A DNA stretch of 64,000 nt from JAAYUD01 sp963676865. GTDB lineage: Bacteria; Bacteroidota; Bacteroidia; Bacteroidales; Bacteroidaceae. Both the position numbers and the translations under genes were made by a program. Position 1 is the stretch's first letter. Each line of letters starts with the position of its first letter. The stretch lies in the NCBI GenBank assembly GCA_963676865.2, contig CAXXSS010000001.1, positions 2,480,001 through 2,544,000 of the forward strand, in the 5' to 3' direction. Under the pieces are notes generated by a model. The model searched no databases. It was given only the letters and a program-made list of their open reading frames with translations, and had not been told where the DNA came from. Below, one piece after another: positions 27,479-36,184 of the stretch.

Positions 27479-28929
27479 AAACACGACTCTATTATATATT
27501 AGTCTGGGTTATTGGCGTATTCGTCGCATGTACCCCTCGGCCCAAGGATGTTAGCAAACTATCGGTGCTACCTCCTATGTACCCCGATTATACCGATATT
27601 ACGGTTCCCTATAATATTGCTCCTCTCAATTTCCTACTCCGTAACGATGCCGATGCTGTAGAGTGCTTGGCTCAGTGTGGCGAAAGTGTACTTCAACTAA
27701 ATAAAAGGGGGCACGAGATATGTTTTCCGATAGTTGCTTGGAAGAAATTCATGAATGAGGCAAAAGGGAAAACTGCTGAGGTCAAAGTCTCGGCATGCAT
27801 TAATGGAAGATGGGTGCAATATCGAACCTTCAGGTGGCAAATTGCGTCCGATAAAATAGATCCTTACCTTAGCTACCGTCTTATCGAACCTGATTATGAA
27901 GTGTGGAATCATCTTCAACTGGTAGAGCGGTGTGTGGAAAGTTTTGAAGAACATGCTATTTGTGATCATAATTTAGTTGATAATAGTTGTATGAATTGCC
28001 ATGTATATGGCAATCAAGATCCAAAGCTTTCGCTATTTTATGTTCGCGGTAAGAACGGAGGCACGATACTGAACCGTAACGGTAAGCTGCGTAAATTGAA
28101 TATAAAAAATAGTCAGATGATTTCAGCTGGCGTTTATGCCGGATTTCATCCTTCCGGACGATATGGCGTATTCTCTTCAAACATTATTATCCCTGCCTTT
28201 CATGCGGTAGATAGCAAACGGCTTGAAGTGTATGATACCAAATCGGATATTTTCGTTGCCGATTTCGATCGTAATACTATTTACAGTTGTCCTCAACTTT
28301 CCGACAGTACTGTTTTAGAAACATTTCCTACATTCTCGTCCGATGGCAGATACATCTATTTCTGTACGGTTAGGAGAGTTGACCTTCCTAAAGAAATTAA
28401 GAGATTGAAATATAGCCTTTGTCGTATTTCTTTCAATGCCGCAAATCATACTTTCGGTACTAAAGTTGATACTATCTACAATGCCCGATTAATGGGGCAC
28501 TCCGTTTGTCATCCCAAAGTGTCGCCCGACGGTAAATGGTTGGTCTATACCGTTGCCGATTATGGAACTTTTCCTATTTGGCATCGGGAGGCAGACTTGC
28601 AAATGATCAATTTAAGAACCGGGACTATAGACAAGCTTGCCGTTGTCAATTCTAATCGTTCCGACACTTATCATAGTTGGTCTTCGAATAGCCGTTGGCT
28701 TGTCTTTGCCAGCAAACGTGATGATGGGCTTTATGGCAAACCATACTTCTGCTATATAGATCGTGCGGGCAAGGCTCACAAACCTTTTGTCCTGCCACAA
28801 AAATATCCTGCATTTTATGATGATAACCTCAAATCTTTTAATATTCCGGAGCTCTCGAAAGGTAAATTGTCGTTTAATGCGGTCGACATTGAACGGCTGA
28901 TGAAAAAAGAAAATGAAAAATTTAAATAA
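27475..28929 (+). CDS. Beta-propeller (TolB-like) lipoprotein with a CxxCH motif, copy 1
   Basis: 484 residues. A lipoprotein signal ends VFVAC (Cys19). After a beta domain (about 40-125) comes CMNCH at residues 172-176, the classical covalent heme c attachment motif, in a stretch SCMNCHVYGNQDPKLS. The rest (about 200-450) has WD40/PD40-like propeller repeats (FPTFSSDGRYIYFC, HPKVSPDGKWLVYT, YHSWSSNSRWLVFASKRDDG). It is coupled to the DUF6057 protein upstream. The propeller plus CxxCH suggests an exported redox or ligand-sensing protein; heme binding is an inference, since a c-type maturation system was not seen in this window. Confidence 0.82.
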   Translation: MKTRLYYILVWVIGVFVACTPRPKDVSKLSVLPPMYPDYTDITVPYNIAPLNFLLRNDADAVECLAQCGESVLQLNKRGHEICFPIVAWKKFMNEAKGKTAEVKVSACINGRWVQYRTFRWQIASDKIDPYLSYRLIEPDYEVWNHLQLVERCVESFEEHAICDHNLVDNSCMNCHVYGNQDPKLSLFYVRGKNGGTILNRNGKLRKLNIKNSQMISAGVYAGFHPSGRYGVFSSNIIIPAFHAVDSKRLEVYDTKSDIFVADFDRNTIYSCPQLSDSTVLETFPTFSSDGRYIYFCTVRRVDLPKEIKRLKYSLCRISFNAANHTFGTKVDTIYNARLMGHSVCHPKVSPDGKWLVYTVADYGTFPIWHREADLQMINLRTGTIDKLAVVNSNRSDTYHSWSSNSRWLVFASKRDDGLYGKPYFCYIDRAGKAHKPFVLPQKYPAFYDDNLKSFNIPELSKGKLSFNAVDIERLMKKENEKFK

Positions 28930-28947
28930 CATACATATAAAATAGTC

Positions 28948-30552
28948 ATGAAACAATATATAAATCAAATCTTCTCGTTGGTATTTGGCTTGGCAGTCTT
29001 TACATTCTTTGCCTTCTTTTATCAATACCATATTTATTACCAAGAGCAATATCAGTTGTTTCTGTTTACTGGCGACTATTTTACCCAAATGTCTTATCAT
29101 ATTGGAGGATTGGCTGCATATCTGGGGAGCTTTTTGACGCAATTCTTTTATTATCCCAAGCTGGGTGCCCTTATTATTGCGGTCTTGTTGGTGATCGTTC
29201 AAGAGTTGATTCTATTTTTATCGACTATGATGAAGAGACAATCCTATTGGACTTTGTTGACGTTTATTCCTTCCATTATCTATTGGAATATGCTTTGCGA
29301 CGAAAATACCATGATGACGGGAGTTGTGGGTCTGATTATAACATTGCTGGCGGCATCCTTTTATATGCTTATAGAAAATGGTTGGACCAGAATGGTCTAT
29401 CTTATCGTTTTTGCTCCTTTGCTTTATGTCATGGTTGGAGGAGTGTACGTGGTATTCATTTTTCTTTCGATAGTAATCGAGTATTTTTATTTTGAAAATG
29501 CATCTACCAGTGCTATTATCGGTACGGTAGGAGGGGTGCTGATTGCTGTCTTTCTGCCCTACGCCTGTTCGTTTTTCGTTCAGGCACCGCTTGATCGGCT
29601 GTATTTGGGATTCGATTGGTATCGGTTTCCGATAGTTGGGGTAGGATTCTATCTCTCTATATGGATTTCTGTTGTACTTGTCCCTATTTTGTTTGTTGTT
29701 ATTCCCGACATGAAGAAACATGCGTTCTTTTGTACGACAACTCAGTTTGTTGGTGTCGTTTTGCTTATTGTTTTTGCTCTTTACAATGGCTACAACAAGC
29801 AAAAGGAAGAAATAATGAATTACGATTTTCTTATTCGCTCCAAACAATGGGATAAAGTCGTTCAGAAAGCTCAAAAGAAATCGCCTAATACTCCAATGTC
29901 TGTAGCCGATCTTAATTTGGCTTTAGCTAAGACTGGAGAAATGAGCGATCACATGTTCGATTTCTTTCAACGTGATCCGCAAGGCCTGTTGCCTGATTTT
30001 CAACGCGACTTCACGTTACCGCTTGTAACAAGTGAGGTTTATTATCAACTGGGTTTTATCAACACAGCCCAACGTTATGCTTTTGAGGCGATGGAGGCAA
30101 CTCCCGATTATCAGAAAAGCGGGAGGGTGTTGAGGCGTCTTGCCGAAACGAACCTCATTAACGGTGAATATAAAGTAGCCTACAAATACTTGAAGATATT
30201 ACAGAAAAGTATTTTCTACAGAAAGTTTGCCAATCGTACAATGGCTTTGCTTTGGAATGAAAAGGCTATCAATGCCGATCCCGAGTATTCTTGGCTTCGT
30301 AAGTGTAGGCCTCAAAAAGATTTTTTGTTTAGCGAAGCCGAAAAAGATATGATGTTGGGTACATTGTTTGTACACAACCGCAAAAATAGAATGGCTTTTG
30401 AGTATCTCATGGCCTATTATCTGCTCACTGGCAACATGCAGCAATTTGCCAAATGTTTCCCCTTGGGCAAAAGTATTGGGTATGATCATGTACCTTATAC
30501 TTATCAGCAAGCTCTAAAATATCTTGGTCGGCAAGTGCCTCAAAGTAAGTGA
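28948..30552 (+). CDS. DUF6057 family membrane protein, copy 2
   Basis: 534 residues, paralogue of 25901-27478. Shared features include YQEQYQLFLFTGDYF and FLTQFFYYPKLGALI at the N-terminus and the C-terminal LRRLAETNLINGEYKVAYKY repeat. It has nine or ten hydrophobic segments in the first 290 residues, two more than copy 1. It begins 18 bases after the copy-1 propeller lipoprotein. The tandem repeat of both genes in the same order shows that a two-gene unit was duplicated and then diverged. Confidence 0.82.
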   Translation: MKQYINQIFSLVFGLAVFTFFAFFYQYHIYYQEQYQLFLFTGDYFTQMSYHIGGLAAYLGSFLTQFFYYPKLGALIIAVLLVIVQELILFLSTMMKRQSYWTLLTFIPSIIYWNMLCDENTMMTGVVGLIITLLAASFYMLIENGWTRMVYLIVFAPLLYVMVGGVYVVFIFLSIVIEYFYFENASTSAIIGTVGGVLIAVFLPYACSFFVQAPLDRLYLGFDWYRFPIVGVGFYLSIWISVVLVPILFVVIPDMKKHAFFCTTTQFVGVVLLIVFALYNGYNKQKEEIMNYDFLIRSKQWDKVVQKAQKKSPNTPMSVADLNLALAKTGEMSDHMFDFFQRDPQGLLPDFQRDFTLPLVTSEVYYQLGFINTAQRYAFEAMEATPDYQKSGRVLRRLAETNLINGEYKVAYKYLKILQKSIFYRKFANRTMALLWNEKAINADPEYSWLRKCRPQKDFLFSEAEKDMMLGTLFVHNRKNRMAFEYLMAYYLLTGNMQQFAKCFPLGKSIGYDHVPYTYQQALKYLGRQVPQSK

Positions 30553-30582
30553 TTAAGAACGAATTCATTAAAGAATAAAGAT

Positions 30583-32058
30583 ATGAAACACCTTAATATA
30601 TTTCTTCTCGTCTTTTTATCGGTTTTTGTTACTTCTTGTACAAAATCTGTTACCAATCCTATTGCTTGTAACCAATATCCGAAAATATATCCGGATTATG
30701 TTAATGTAACTATACCTCAGAATATTGCTCCGCTCAACTTTATGGCAGCTCCGTCGGTTGATCTGGTAGACGTAGTGATTAAAGGAACCAAGACAACTTT
30801 ACATTATCAAGAAGATCAGGCTATTGATATTCCTATCAAAAAGTGGAAAAAGATTTTGAAAGAAAATGTGGGTAAAAGTCTCACGGTGAGTGTTTGCTTC
30901 TACAAAAATAAGCAATGGAAGAAATATAAGGATTTCGTTATTCATATCAGTGGCGACACTATTGATTACGGATTGGTATATCGCCTCATTGCTCCCGGGT
31001 ACGAGGTTTATAGCAAGATGGGGATCTATCAACGCAATTTGAGCAATTTCGATCAGACACCAATTATAGAAAACACACTCGTTACAGGTAGTTGTGTCAA
31101 CTGTCATGCTTTTAAGCATAATAATCCAGATTGTGTGAGCTTTCACGTCAGAGGCGAACATGGTGCAACAGTACTGCAAATGAATGGTCCTGGAAGCGAG
31201 AAGTTCATGGATACGAAAACGGCAAAGACTATTTCTTCCTGCGTTTATCCTTACTGGCATCCGGATGGACGATACATCGCTTATTCCAATAATGCAACGA
31301 AGCAGGCTTTCCACTCTGTACGTAACGAACGTATTGAAGTGGTTGATAAAGAGTCGGATATAGTGGTCTATGATACAAAAGAAAACAAACTTCTGCTATG
31401 TCCGCGCATTATGACCAAAGGCGCTTTTGAAACGTTTCCGGTCTTTTCGGCAGATGGTAAAAAGCTCTATTTCTGTTCGGCTCATGTCAAGACGATTCCC
31501 GATCAGTACAAAGAAATTAAATATAGTTTGTGCAGCATTGATTTCGATGCTGAGCATGGTACTTTCGGCAACAAAGTAGATACTCTTATTTCGGCTCACA
31601 GTACAGGCAAGAGTATTTCTTTCCCTCGTCCTTCTTTTGATGGTAAGTATCTAATGTTTGTAATGTTTGACTATGGTAATTTTTCGATATGGCATCGTGA
31701 AGCCGATCTTTATTTACTAGACCTTAAAACAGGCAAATATCGTGCAATGAAAGAGGTTAACAGTAGTAATACCGAAAGTTTTCACGATTGGAGCACCAAC
31801 TCTCGTTGGTTTGTGTTTAGTAGCCGCCGCGATGATGGACTTTATACTCGACTTTATATTGCTCATATTGATGCAAATGGTAAGGCTTCTAAGCCATTCA
31901 TGCTGCCGCAGCGCAATCCTATGCAGAATATTTACAATCTATTTTCGTATAATGTTCCCGAATTTATTATTAGACCTGTAAAGATCAATGTGAAGCGTAC
32001 AGGCTCTAAATTGATGGACAAAAAGCGGGATAAATTTGGATATAAGGAAGTGAAGTAG
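30583..32058 (+). CDS. Beta-propeller (TolB-like) lipoprotein with a CxxCH motif, copy 2
   Basis: 491 residues, paralogue of 27475-28929. The lipoprotein signal ends FVTSC (Cys19). PKIYPDYVNVTIPQNIAPLN matches PPMYPDYTDITVPYNIAPLN of copy 1. CVNCH at residues 171-175 keeps the heme c-type motif, followed by HAFKHNNPD. Propeller blades again carry FPVFSADGKKLYFC, FPRPSFDGKYLM and FHDWSTNSRWFVFSSRRDDG. The motif is retained in both copies while surrounding residues changed, which argues that it matters. Last gene of the operon; a transposase remnant begins 8 bases later. Confidence 0.82.
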   Translation: MKHLNIFLLVFLSVFVTSCTKSVTNPIACNQYPKIYPDYVNVTIPQNIAPLNFMAAPSVDLVDVVIKGTKTTLHYQEDQAIDIPIKKWKKILKENVGKSLTVSVCFYKNKQWKKYKDFVIHISGDTIDYGLVYRLIAPGYEVYSKMGIYQRNLSNFDQTPIIENTLVTGSCVNCHAFKHNNPDCVSFHVRGEHGATVLQMNGPGSEKFMDTKTAKTISSCVYPYWHPDGRYIAYSNNATKQAFHSVRNERIEVVDKESDIVVYDTKENKLLLCPRIMTKGAFETFPVFSADGKKLYFCSAHVKTIPDQYKEIKYSLCSIDFDAEHGTFGNKVDTLISAHSTGKSISFPRPSFDGKYLMFVMFDYGNFSIWHREADLYLLDLKTGKYRAMKEVNSSNTESFHDWSTNSRWFVFSSRRDDGLYTRLYIAHIDANGKASKPFMLPQRNPMQNIYNLFSYNVPEFIIRPVKINVKRTGSKLMDKKRDKFGYKEVK

Positions 32059-32066
32059 GTATGTAA

Positions 32067-32249
32067 GTGGTGATTAGTTCCTATAAAGAGCAAGAATTCA
32101 GACCTATTCATAAAAAATGGGTTGTAGAAAGGCTCTTTTCGTCGCTAAAGAATAATAGAAGGCTCTGCCGAAACGATGAACTTACTTTTGATTCTACTGA
32201 AGAAATAGTCAAAATTGTCGCGATAAAATTATTGTGGAGTCAAAATTAA
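32067..32249 (+). pseudogene. C-terminal fragment of an IS5-type transposase
   Basis: 60 codons read FRPIHKKWVVERLFSSLKNN and then RRLCRNDELTFDSTEEIVKI, the standard end of an IS5/IS4-group DDE transposase, including the catalytic-type Glu of WVVER. The rest of the transposase is missing, so this is a dead remnant. It marks the left side of a 4-kb accessory region. Confidence 0.75.
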
Positions 32250-32321
32250 GCATGGGGACTAAGTCTTCTAATACCCTTATTCTATTGCATATTAATATTC
32301 GTCATTTATGATATAAAAAAG

Positions 32322-32351
32322 TTTGAATTGTTGCTTTTTTGTATACCTTTG
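32322..32351 (+). promoter_or_regulatory. Bacteroides-type promoter upstream of the small membrane protein
   Basis: TTTG (32322-32325), 18-base spacer, TACCTTTG (32344-32351). Transcription would start near 32358, about 130 bases before the ATG at 32488. Confidence 0.6.
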
Positions 32352-32352
32352 T

Positions 32353-32484
32353 AAAAGGTTGGTAAATGCACAGAAATAATTGATAAGACCTATGAATTTA
32401 CAGAAGAGCAGAAAAGAGAAATAAAGGCAACTCTTGCCACTGCTTTATACAGTTCAAAATATTGGGAAACAAAACTTAAGTAAT
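32353..32484 (+). pseudogene. Possible ATG-less coding fragment
   Basis: After a stop, one frame reads about 40 residues of credible protein (TEIIDKTYEFTEEQKREIKA, then LATALYSSKYWETKLK) to TAA just before the membrane protein start. There is no ATG in this frame. It may be a gene remnant or chance; I do not recognise it. Confidence 0.25.
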
Positions 32485-32487
32485 AAT

Positions 32488-32856
32488 ATGAAAAAGCTTT
32501 ATTCTAGTTCAAACAGATACGCTTATCTCTTTAGTATTTCCTATTTACTTTTTGCGATAGAACCGATAATAGATAATAACAGATTAATGTCTTGTATAGC
32601 CTATGTGCTAATGGCGCTATTTGTGGTAAGCTCTTTAATCTGCTATATTATATCAATAGTTAAAGATAAAACCGTTTTTTTGCGGAGCTTGACGTCAAAG
32701 ACACCGAGTGCATTAATTAATTCTGCTATAGGAGCGTTAGGTCTAATAATTAGTGTTCTATTTCATTCAGGCTTAATTAAATTCTGGATTCTCTTATTAA
32801 TACTCGATGTTACATCTATATCGTTTCCAGCCTTTAAGAAAAAAACAAATAATTGA
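32488..32856 (+). CDS. Small hypothetical membrane protein
   Basis: 122 residues from ATG 32488 (MKKLYSSSNRY); an in-frame ATG at 32434 is less likely because the later one opens the conserved-looking part. Four hydrophobic segments (about 9-26, 34-60, 77-93, 96-113). No family recognised. It has its own promoter candidate and a terminator at 32867-32908, which supports a real transcription unit in an otherwise decayed region. Confidence 0.6.
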   Translation: MKKLYSSSNRYAYLFSISYLLFAIEPIIDNNRLMSCIAYVLMALFVVSSLICYIISIVKDKTVFLRSLTSKTPSALINSAIGALGLIISVLFHSGLIKFWILLLILDVTSISFPAFKKKTNN

Positions 32857-32866
32857 ATTTTGAATA

Positions 32867-32908
32867 AGAAAAAGCTCTCAGCCGTTTTGCGAAGACTGGG
32901 AGTTTTTT
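32867..32908 (+). terminator. Terminator after the small membrane protein
   Basis: CTCTCAG (32875-32881) pairs with CTGGGAG (32896-32902, one G-T pair), extended by A-rich/T-rich flanks, followed by TTTTTT (32903-32908). Confidence 0.8.
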
Positions 32909-33518
32909 CTTATTTTAAATCTTCTCTTAGCCTTTTTCCTCTCGATTGCATACTTGAAGTTTGCAATGAATCTTTTCTTGTGCGTTTCCTTTCCTGCTTT
33001 TTTTACATTGGGAGAGAGCCTAATCCCTTATTCATAAAATCATAGGGGTCTCTTAAAACGAATACTTTGTGCGATAGGCTCTCTAAGGAGTAAGATAAAT
33101 GCTCGAATTCGAAATGAGAAATAAAGTATACATTCTCTTCTTGCCAAATATTTACTAAGCAGTACATTACATCTTATGGAATTAGACACTGTGACAGGAT
33201 ATATCACAATGTCCGGTTAAACTATTAGACAGTAATCTGCGAAATTTGGACATCATTCCACTCAATACAGTCGATGCCCGATAAAACGATACCGTTGCGA
33301 ACGCGGTGGTCTATTTCAACAAAATCATGTTGCAATGGGTGTACTCTACATTCGTGCGTTCCCCCCCCACAGTGTTATAGATAGACTCATCATGCCCTGT
33401 AAAAAAGGTCCTAAATGTTCCATGAAACCTCTCTATAGGGTGAATTCTGTGTGACATATGGATGAACGTTGGTCCACATCAGAACGATTTTATATTTTGC
33501 CCTAATAAGACTGTCGTT
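32909..33518. other. Gene-poor region left of the insertion sequence
   Basis: No supportable gene. There is an inverted pair AGAGAGCCTA (33011-33020) / TAGGCTCTCT (33075-33084), and a run of eight C at 33361-33368. On the minus strand about 45 codons ending near 33233 are open and protein-like (HPLQHDFVEIDHRVRNGIVL), which may be a gene remnant broken at the C-tract; it is unrecognised. Confidence 0.4.
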
Positions 33519-33527
33519 CCACATATG
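33519..33527. repeat. Left target-site duplication of the ISAs1-type element
   Basis: CCACATATG directly precedes the left inverted repeat and is repeated exactly at 34847-34855 after the right inverted repeat. Nine bases fits the 8-10 bp duplication made by ISAs1-family elements. Confidence 0.9.
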
Positions 33528-34846
33528 CAGGGCTGACGCATTAAGAATTCAGTTTGTTTATTTCCCATTATATATTATTAACTTAATGTATTGATATATA
33601 GTTTATTATATGTGCATATATGTCCTTATTATTTACTATATTTGTATAACTTTTTACATTAAACAAATAAACGATATGGACTTAGTAACGATATTAAGAG
33701 AAGTAGAAGACCCCAGAAGGGATCATTTAAAGGAGCACAGTTTGGGGTGTATTTTTTATATTACAATGGCCGCGGTAGTTTGCGGTGCTGAAAGCTGGTA
33801 TGAAGTAGCGGAATTCGGCAAAATGAAAGAGCCCTTTCTCCGTTCCCGTATAAAGGGCTTTAAAGGTGTTCCTTCCCATGATACCTTTAACCGAGTTTTC
33901 TCCATTCTTGATCCAAAGGAACTTGAACGTGGTTTCAGGATGTGGATTCATGAGATATGTGGAAAATATAGTGGTATAGTTGCAATAGACGGGAAGGAAA
34001 TATGTGGTGCAAGAGTGGAAAAGAAAGACGGCAGTTTTGAGCCTTTACGTATGGTCAGTGCATGGGCTGCATCCAATGGCGTTACACTTGGGCAGGAGAA
34101 GGTGGGCAAGAAGAGCAATGAAATAACAGCCATTCCGAAACTGATAAAGGCTTTAGATTTGTCGGGATGTGTAGTGACCATAGACGCCATGGGTTGTCAG
34201 CATGAAATAGTTGAAACGATCATAAAAAACAAGGCGGACTTTGTCATCTGTGTGAAAGACAACCAGAAGAAATTGCATAATGAGATAAAAAGCTACTTCA
34301 CAGGTATCGACTTTAATGGGAATAAGATCAATGGACACGGGCATATACCACCAACCAGGTACCAGGCTTCATACACAGAGGAATGCGGTCATGGACGGAA
34401 GGAAAGGAGATATTGCCAAGTATATAACAATGGGATGACAGGTGAAATTTTAGGGTGGGAAGGTGTCCGCTCCGTCGTTTGTCAGACAAAGATTACGACT
34501 CAGCTGAAAAGCAAGAAAACGGTAGAGGAAAAACATTATTATATAACATCCCTACCTTTGGATTCGGACAGAATCATGCAGGCTATAAGGACGCATTGGA
34601 GCATAGAGAACAATCTGCATTGGCAGTTGGACGTAACCTTTAACGAAGACGATACCAGAAAAAGAAAGAATGCGGCGCAGAATTTCTCCCTCATCAGCAA
34701 GATCGCACTCGCCCAAATAAAAAACAGCCAAAGAAAGGGGAGCTTCAAAATGAAAAGAAAACTTGCAGGATGGGATGAAAATTACATGATAGAACTATTG
34801 GATTCTAGTTGGATGCAAAATCTAAATTCTTAATGCGTCAGCCCTG
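33528..34846 (+). mobile_element. Complete ISAs1-family insertion sequence, 1319 bp
   Basis: Perfect 22-bp terminal inverted repeats begin CAGGGCTGACGCATTAAG at 33528-33549 and end at 34825-34846. A 9-bp target duplication CCACATATG flanks it, and the single transposase frame is intact, its TAA lying inside the right inverted repeat. The element sits inside the first palindrome of a phased palindrome array, so the array existed before the insertion. Intact ends and duplication imply a fairly recent move. Confidence 0.95.
33676..34833 (+). CDS. ISAs1 family DDE transposase
   Basis: 385 residues from ATG 33676 (MDLVTILREVEDPRRDHLKE), the usual start and length of the ISAs1/H-repeat transposase. 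An N-terminal DDE_Tnp_1-associated domain (about 3-90, HSLGCIFYITMAAVVCGAES) precedes the catalytic domain with IVAIDGKEI (Asp), VVTIDAMGCQ (Asp) and THWSIENNLHWQLDVTFNED (Glu). All three acidic residues are present, so the protein should be active. An ATG at 33610 would add 22 hydrophobic residues and is not favoured. Confidence 0.95.
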   Translation: MDLVTILREVEDPRRDHLKEHSLGCIFYITMAAVVCGAESWYEVAEFGKMKEPFLRSRIKGFKGVPSHDTFNRVFSILDPKELERGFRMWIHEICGKYSGIVAIDGKEICGARVEKKDGSFEPLRMVSAWAASNGVTLGQEKVGKKSNEITAIPKLIKALDLSGCVVTIDAMGCQHEIVETIIKNKADFVICVKDNQKKLHNEIKSYFTGIDFNGNKINGHGHIPPTRYQASYTEECGHGRKERRYCQVYNNGMTGEILGWEGVRSVVCQTKITTQLKSKKTVEEKHYYITSLPLDSDRIMQAIRTHWSIENNLHWQLDVTFNEDDTRKRKNAAQNFSLISKIALAQIKNSQRKGSFKMKRKLAGWDENYMIELLDSSWMQNLNS

Positions 34847-34930
34847 CCACATATGTGAGTTGATCGAATCACATATATGGAACGATCGACTCACATATGT
34901 GATTCGATCAACTCACATATGTGGAACGAC
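34847..34930. repeat. Array of four 10-bp palindromes with exact 22-bp period
   Basis: CACATATGTG-type palindromes start at 34848, 34870 (CACATATATG variant), 34892 and 34914, exactly 22 bases apart, with 12-base spacers. Spacers 1 and 3 (AGTTGATCGAAT, ATTCGATCAACT) are reverse complements. With the IS removed, the flank GTCGTTC at 33513-33519 joins the left side and mirrors GAACGAC at 34924-34930, so the whole array is one imperfect inverted repeat. A second array with the same period and a different core lies at 55191-55258. Regular phasing of about two helical turns suggests protein binding on one DNA face (inference). Confidence 0.85.
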
Positions 34931-35369
34931 AAAACGTTAATGAGTCAACAGAAATGCCTTAAATATAGCAACGATAATTCAATAAAATGTGTACAAAACA
35001 CCTTCTCTCAGACACAAAGAATCGGAGCATTTCTATGCAATAGGCACTAAGGACAGGAGTTTCTACACGATGCGCACACCACAGATGTCGGGTAATGGCT
35101 TAATCGGTTGAGATACGAAGTGGGCGATCCGCGTTTTATAACGCACTGTCAATAAGCAAGATGACACCATTTAGAGGTTCCATAAATAAGCCGTGTCAGT
35201 GTATGTCGCTCATAGCCAAAAGGATAACATGACGGATACCTTTGGAAAAATAAAAAACGACAGGGTCACAATCCCAATCAGGATAATTTATACTTACGTT
35301 CGGGATAGGCAGAAAGGTGAAAAGCTATTCTTATTTCGAACTCAGGTTGTATTTGGCTTATCGGCGGAA

Positions 35370-35775
35370 ATTAGGAGATTGAGTGTCATGGGGGATGCCG
35401 AATGAGATAATGATAATATTGGAGGAAGTATGCCCAAAAACCTGAAAAGGAATCAAGATAAACAGAAATAAAGATAAAGGTGTTTGTTGAGAAATCGGTG
35501 CGTCTGTTTGTCCACTAATTTTCATCTGGAATGAGATACTCATCGAAAAGGATGGAGCATCGTTGTTTATGTGTAAATAGGGTCTAAGACGTGTGTATGG
35601 GTGTATTTAGAACGGTTCTAAATGGAGACCTGCTGAAAATAAGGTTCCTACGATATGCTCTCAGCCCGATATTGAGACCTCTTTTCGCTGGCGTTGTATA
35701 CGGTGCATCGTTAACATGCTGTGAAATAGTACGTAATGGTGTCACACGGAGGTGGCAAAGGATGTTATAAAGATG
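35370..35775 (+). repeat. Long dispersed intergenic repeat, copy 1
   Basis: Bases 35606-35775 match the reverse complement of 54697-54868 without gaps at about 135 of 170 positions (79%, counted by eye). Weaker but clear similarity continues to the left to about 35370 (shared GTGTCAT, TGGAGGAA, GGAATGAG and similar blocks). The conserved core starts with the palindrome TTTAGAACGGTTCTAAA (35606-35622) and ends GGAGGTGGCAAAGGATGTTA. Neither copy holds a conserved reading frame, as stops interrupt all frames. Confidence 0.82.
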
Positions 35776-35809
35776 AACCACAATGAATCTCCTATCATCA
35801 TTTCGAGTC

Positions 35810-35945
35810 GAAATTGTCGTATGTTAGTTTTTTCGGTGATGTCCATAAGTTTTTCTGAAAACGTATGGACGTCAACATTTTTAGGGGCATACGACGTTTT
35901 TGATAGAAAAGGGAGTAGTACGCTGCATTTGTTTATGCAAGTGTG
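35810..35945 (+). repeat. Dispersed intergenic repeat, copy B
   Basis: Counterpart of 8088-8215 (89% over 80 bases). The inner hairpin is better here: GATGTCCATA and TATGGACGTC arms (one mismatch) with GTTTT...AAAAC inside. It lies 35 bases after the long repeat copy 1, in the order also suggested, more diverged, on the minus strand at 54636-54868. Confidence 0.8.
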
Positions 35946-36043
35946 AGTTGTTACTTGAACACGGACGTTGTATTTGATAAATCGTAGGAAAAGTTGTTTT
36001 GATGTATAATAACAATTTTTAAGTGCAAATAGATAAATATAAA

Positions 36044-36075
36044 TTGGTATTACAAATAGATTATATCTAATTTTG
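36044..36075 (+). promoter_or_regulatory. Promoter of the GH9 gene
   Basis: TTGG (36044-36047), 20-base spacer, TAATTTTG (36068-36075). Leader of about 100 bases to the ATG at 36185. Confidence 0.6.
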
Positions 36076-36184
36076 CCATGGAAGTATTTATCTCCGAAAT
36101 ATTACAGATTTTGATACATCTGTTTTCTCTGGAATGATACTTATTTATGGCCTTAAAGCATTGAATATAAAAACATAATCGTTT

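Larger units (their letters stand above)
34931..36043. other. Gene-poor region right of the insertion sequence
   Basis: No gene is supported in 1.1 kb. The right half (from about 35370) is a diverged copy of DNA found on the minus strand at 54636-55100. The left half (34931-35360) shows nothing I recognise. Short open frames here do not have protein-like composition. Confidence 0.5.

Noticed and set aside
32860..33045. Plus-strand 61-codon frame after the small membrane protein
   Set aside because: It begins inside the terminator at 32867-32908 and has no features.
34847..34930. CRISPR array
   Set aside because: Repeats are 10-bp palindromes with 12-bp related spacers, far too short for CRISPR, and there are no cas genes.
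35193..35405. Plus-strand 70-codon frame
   Set aside because: No motif, no promoter, no support from the related repeat copy.
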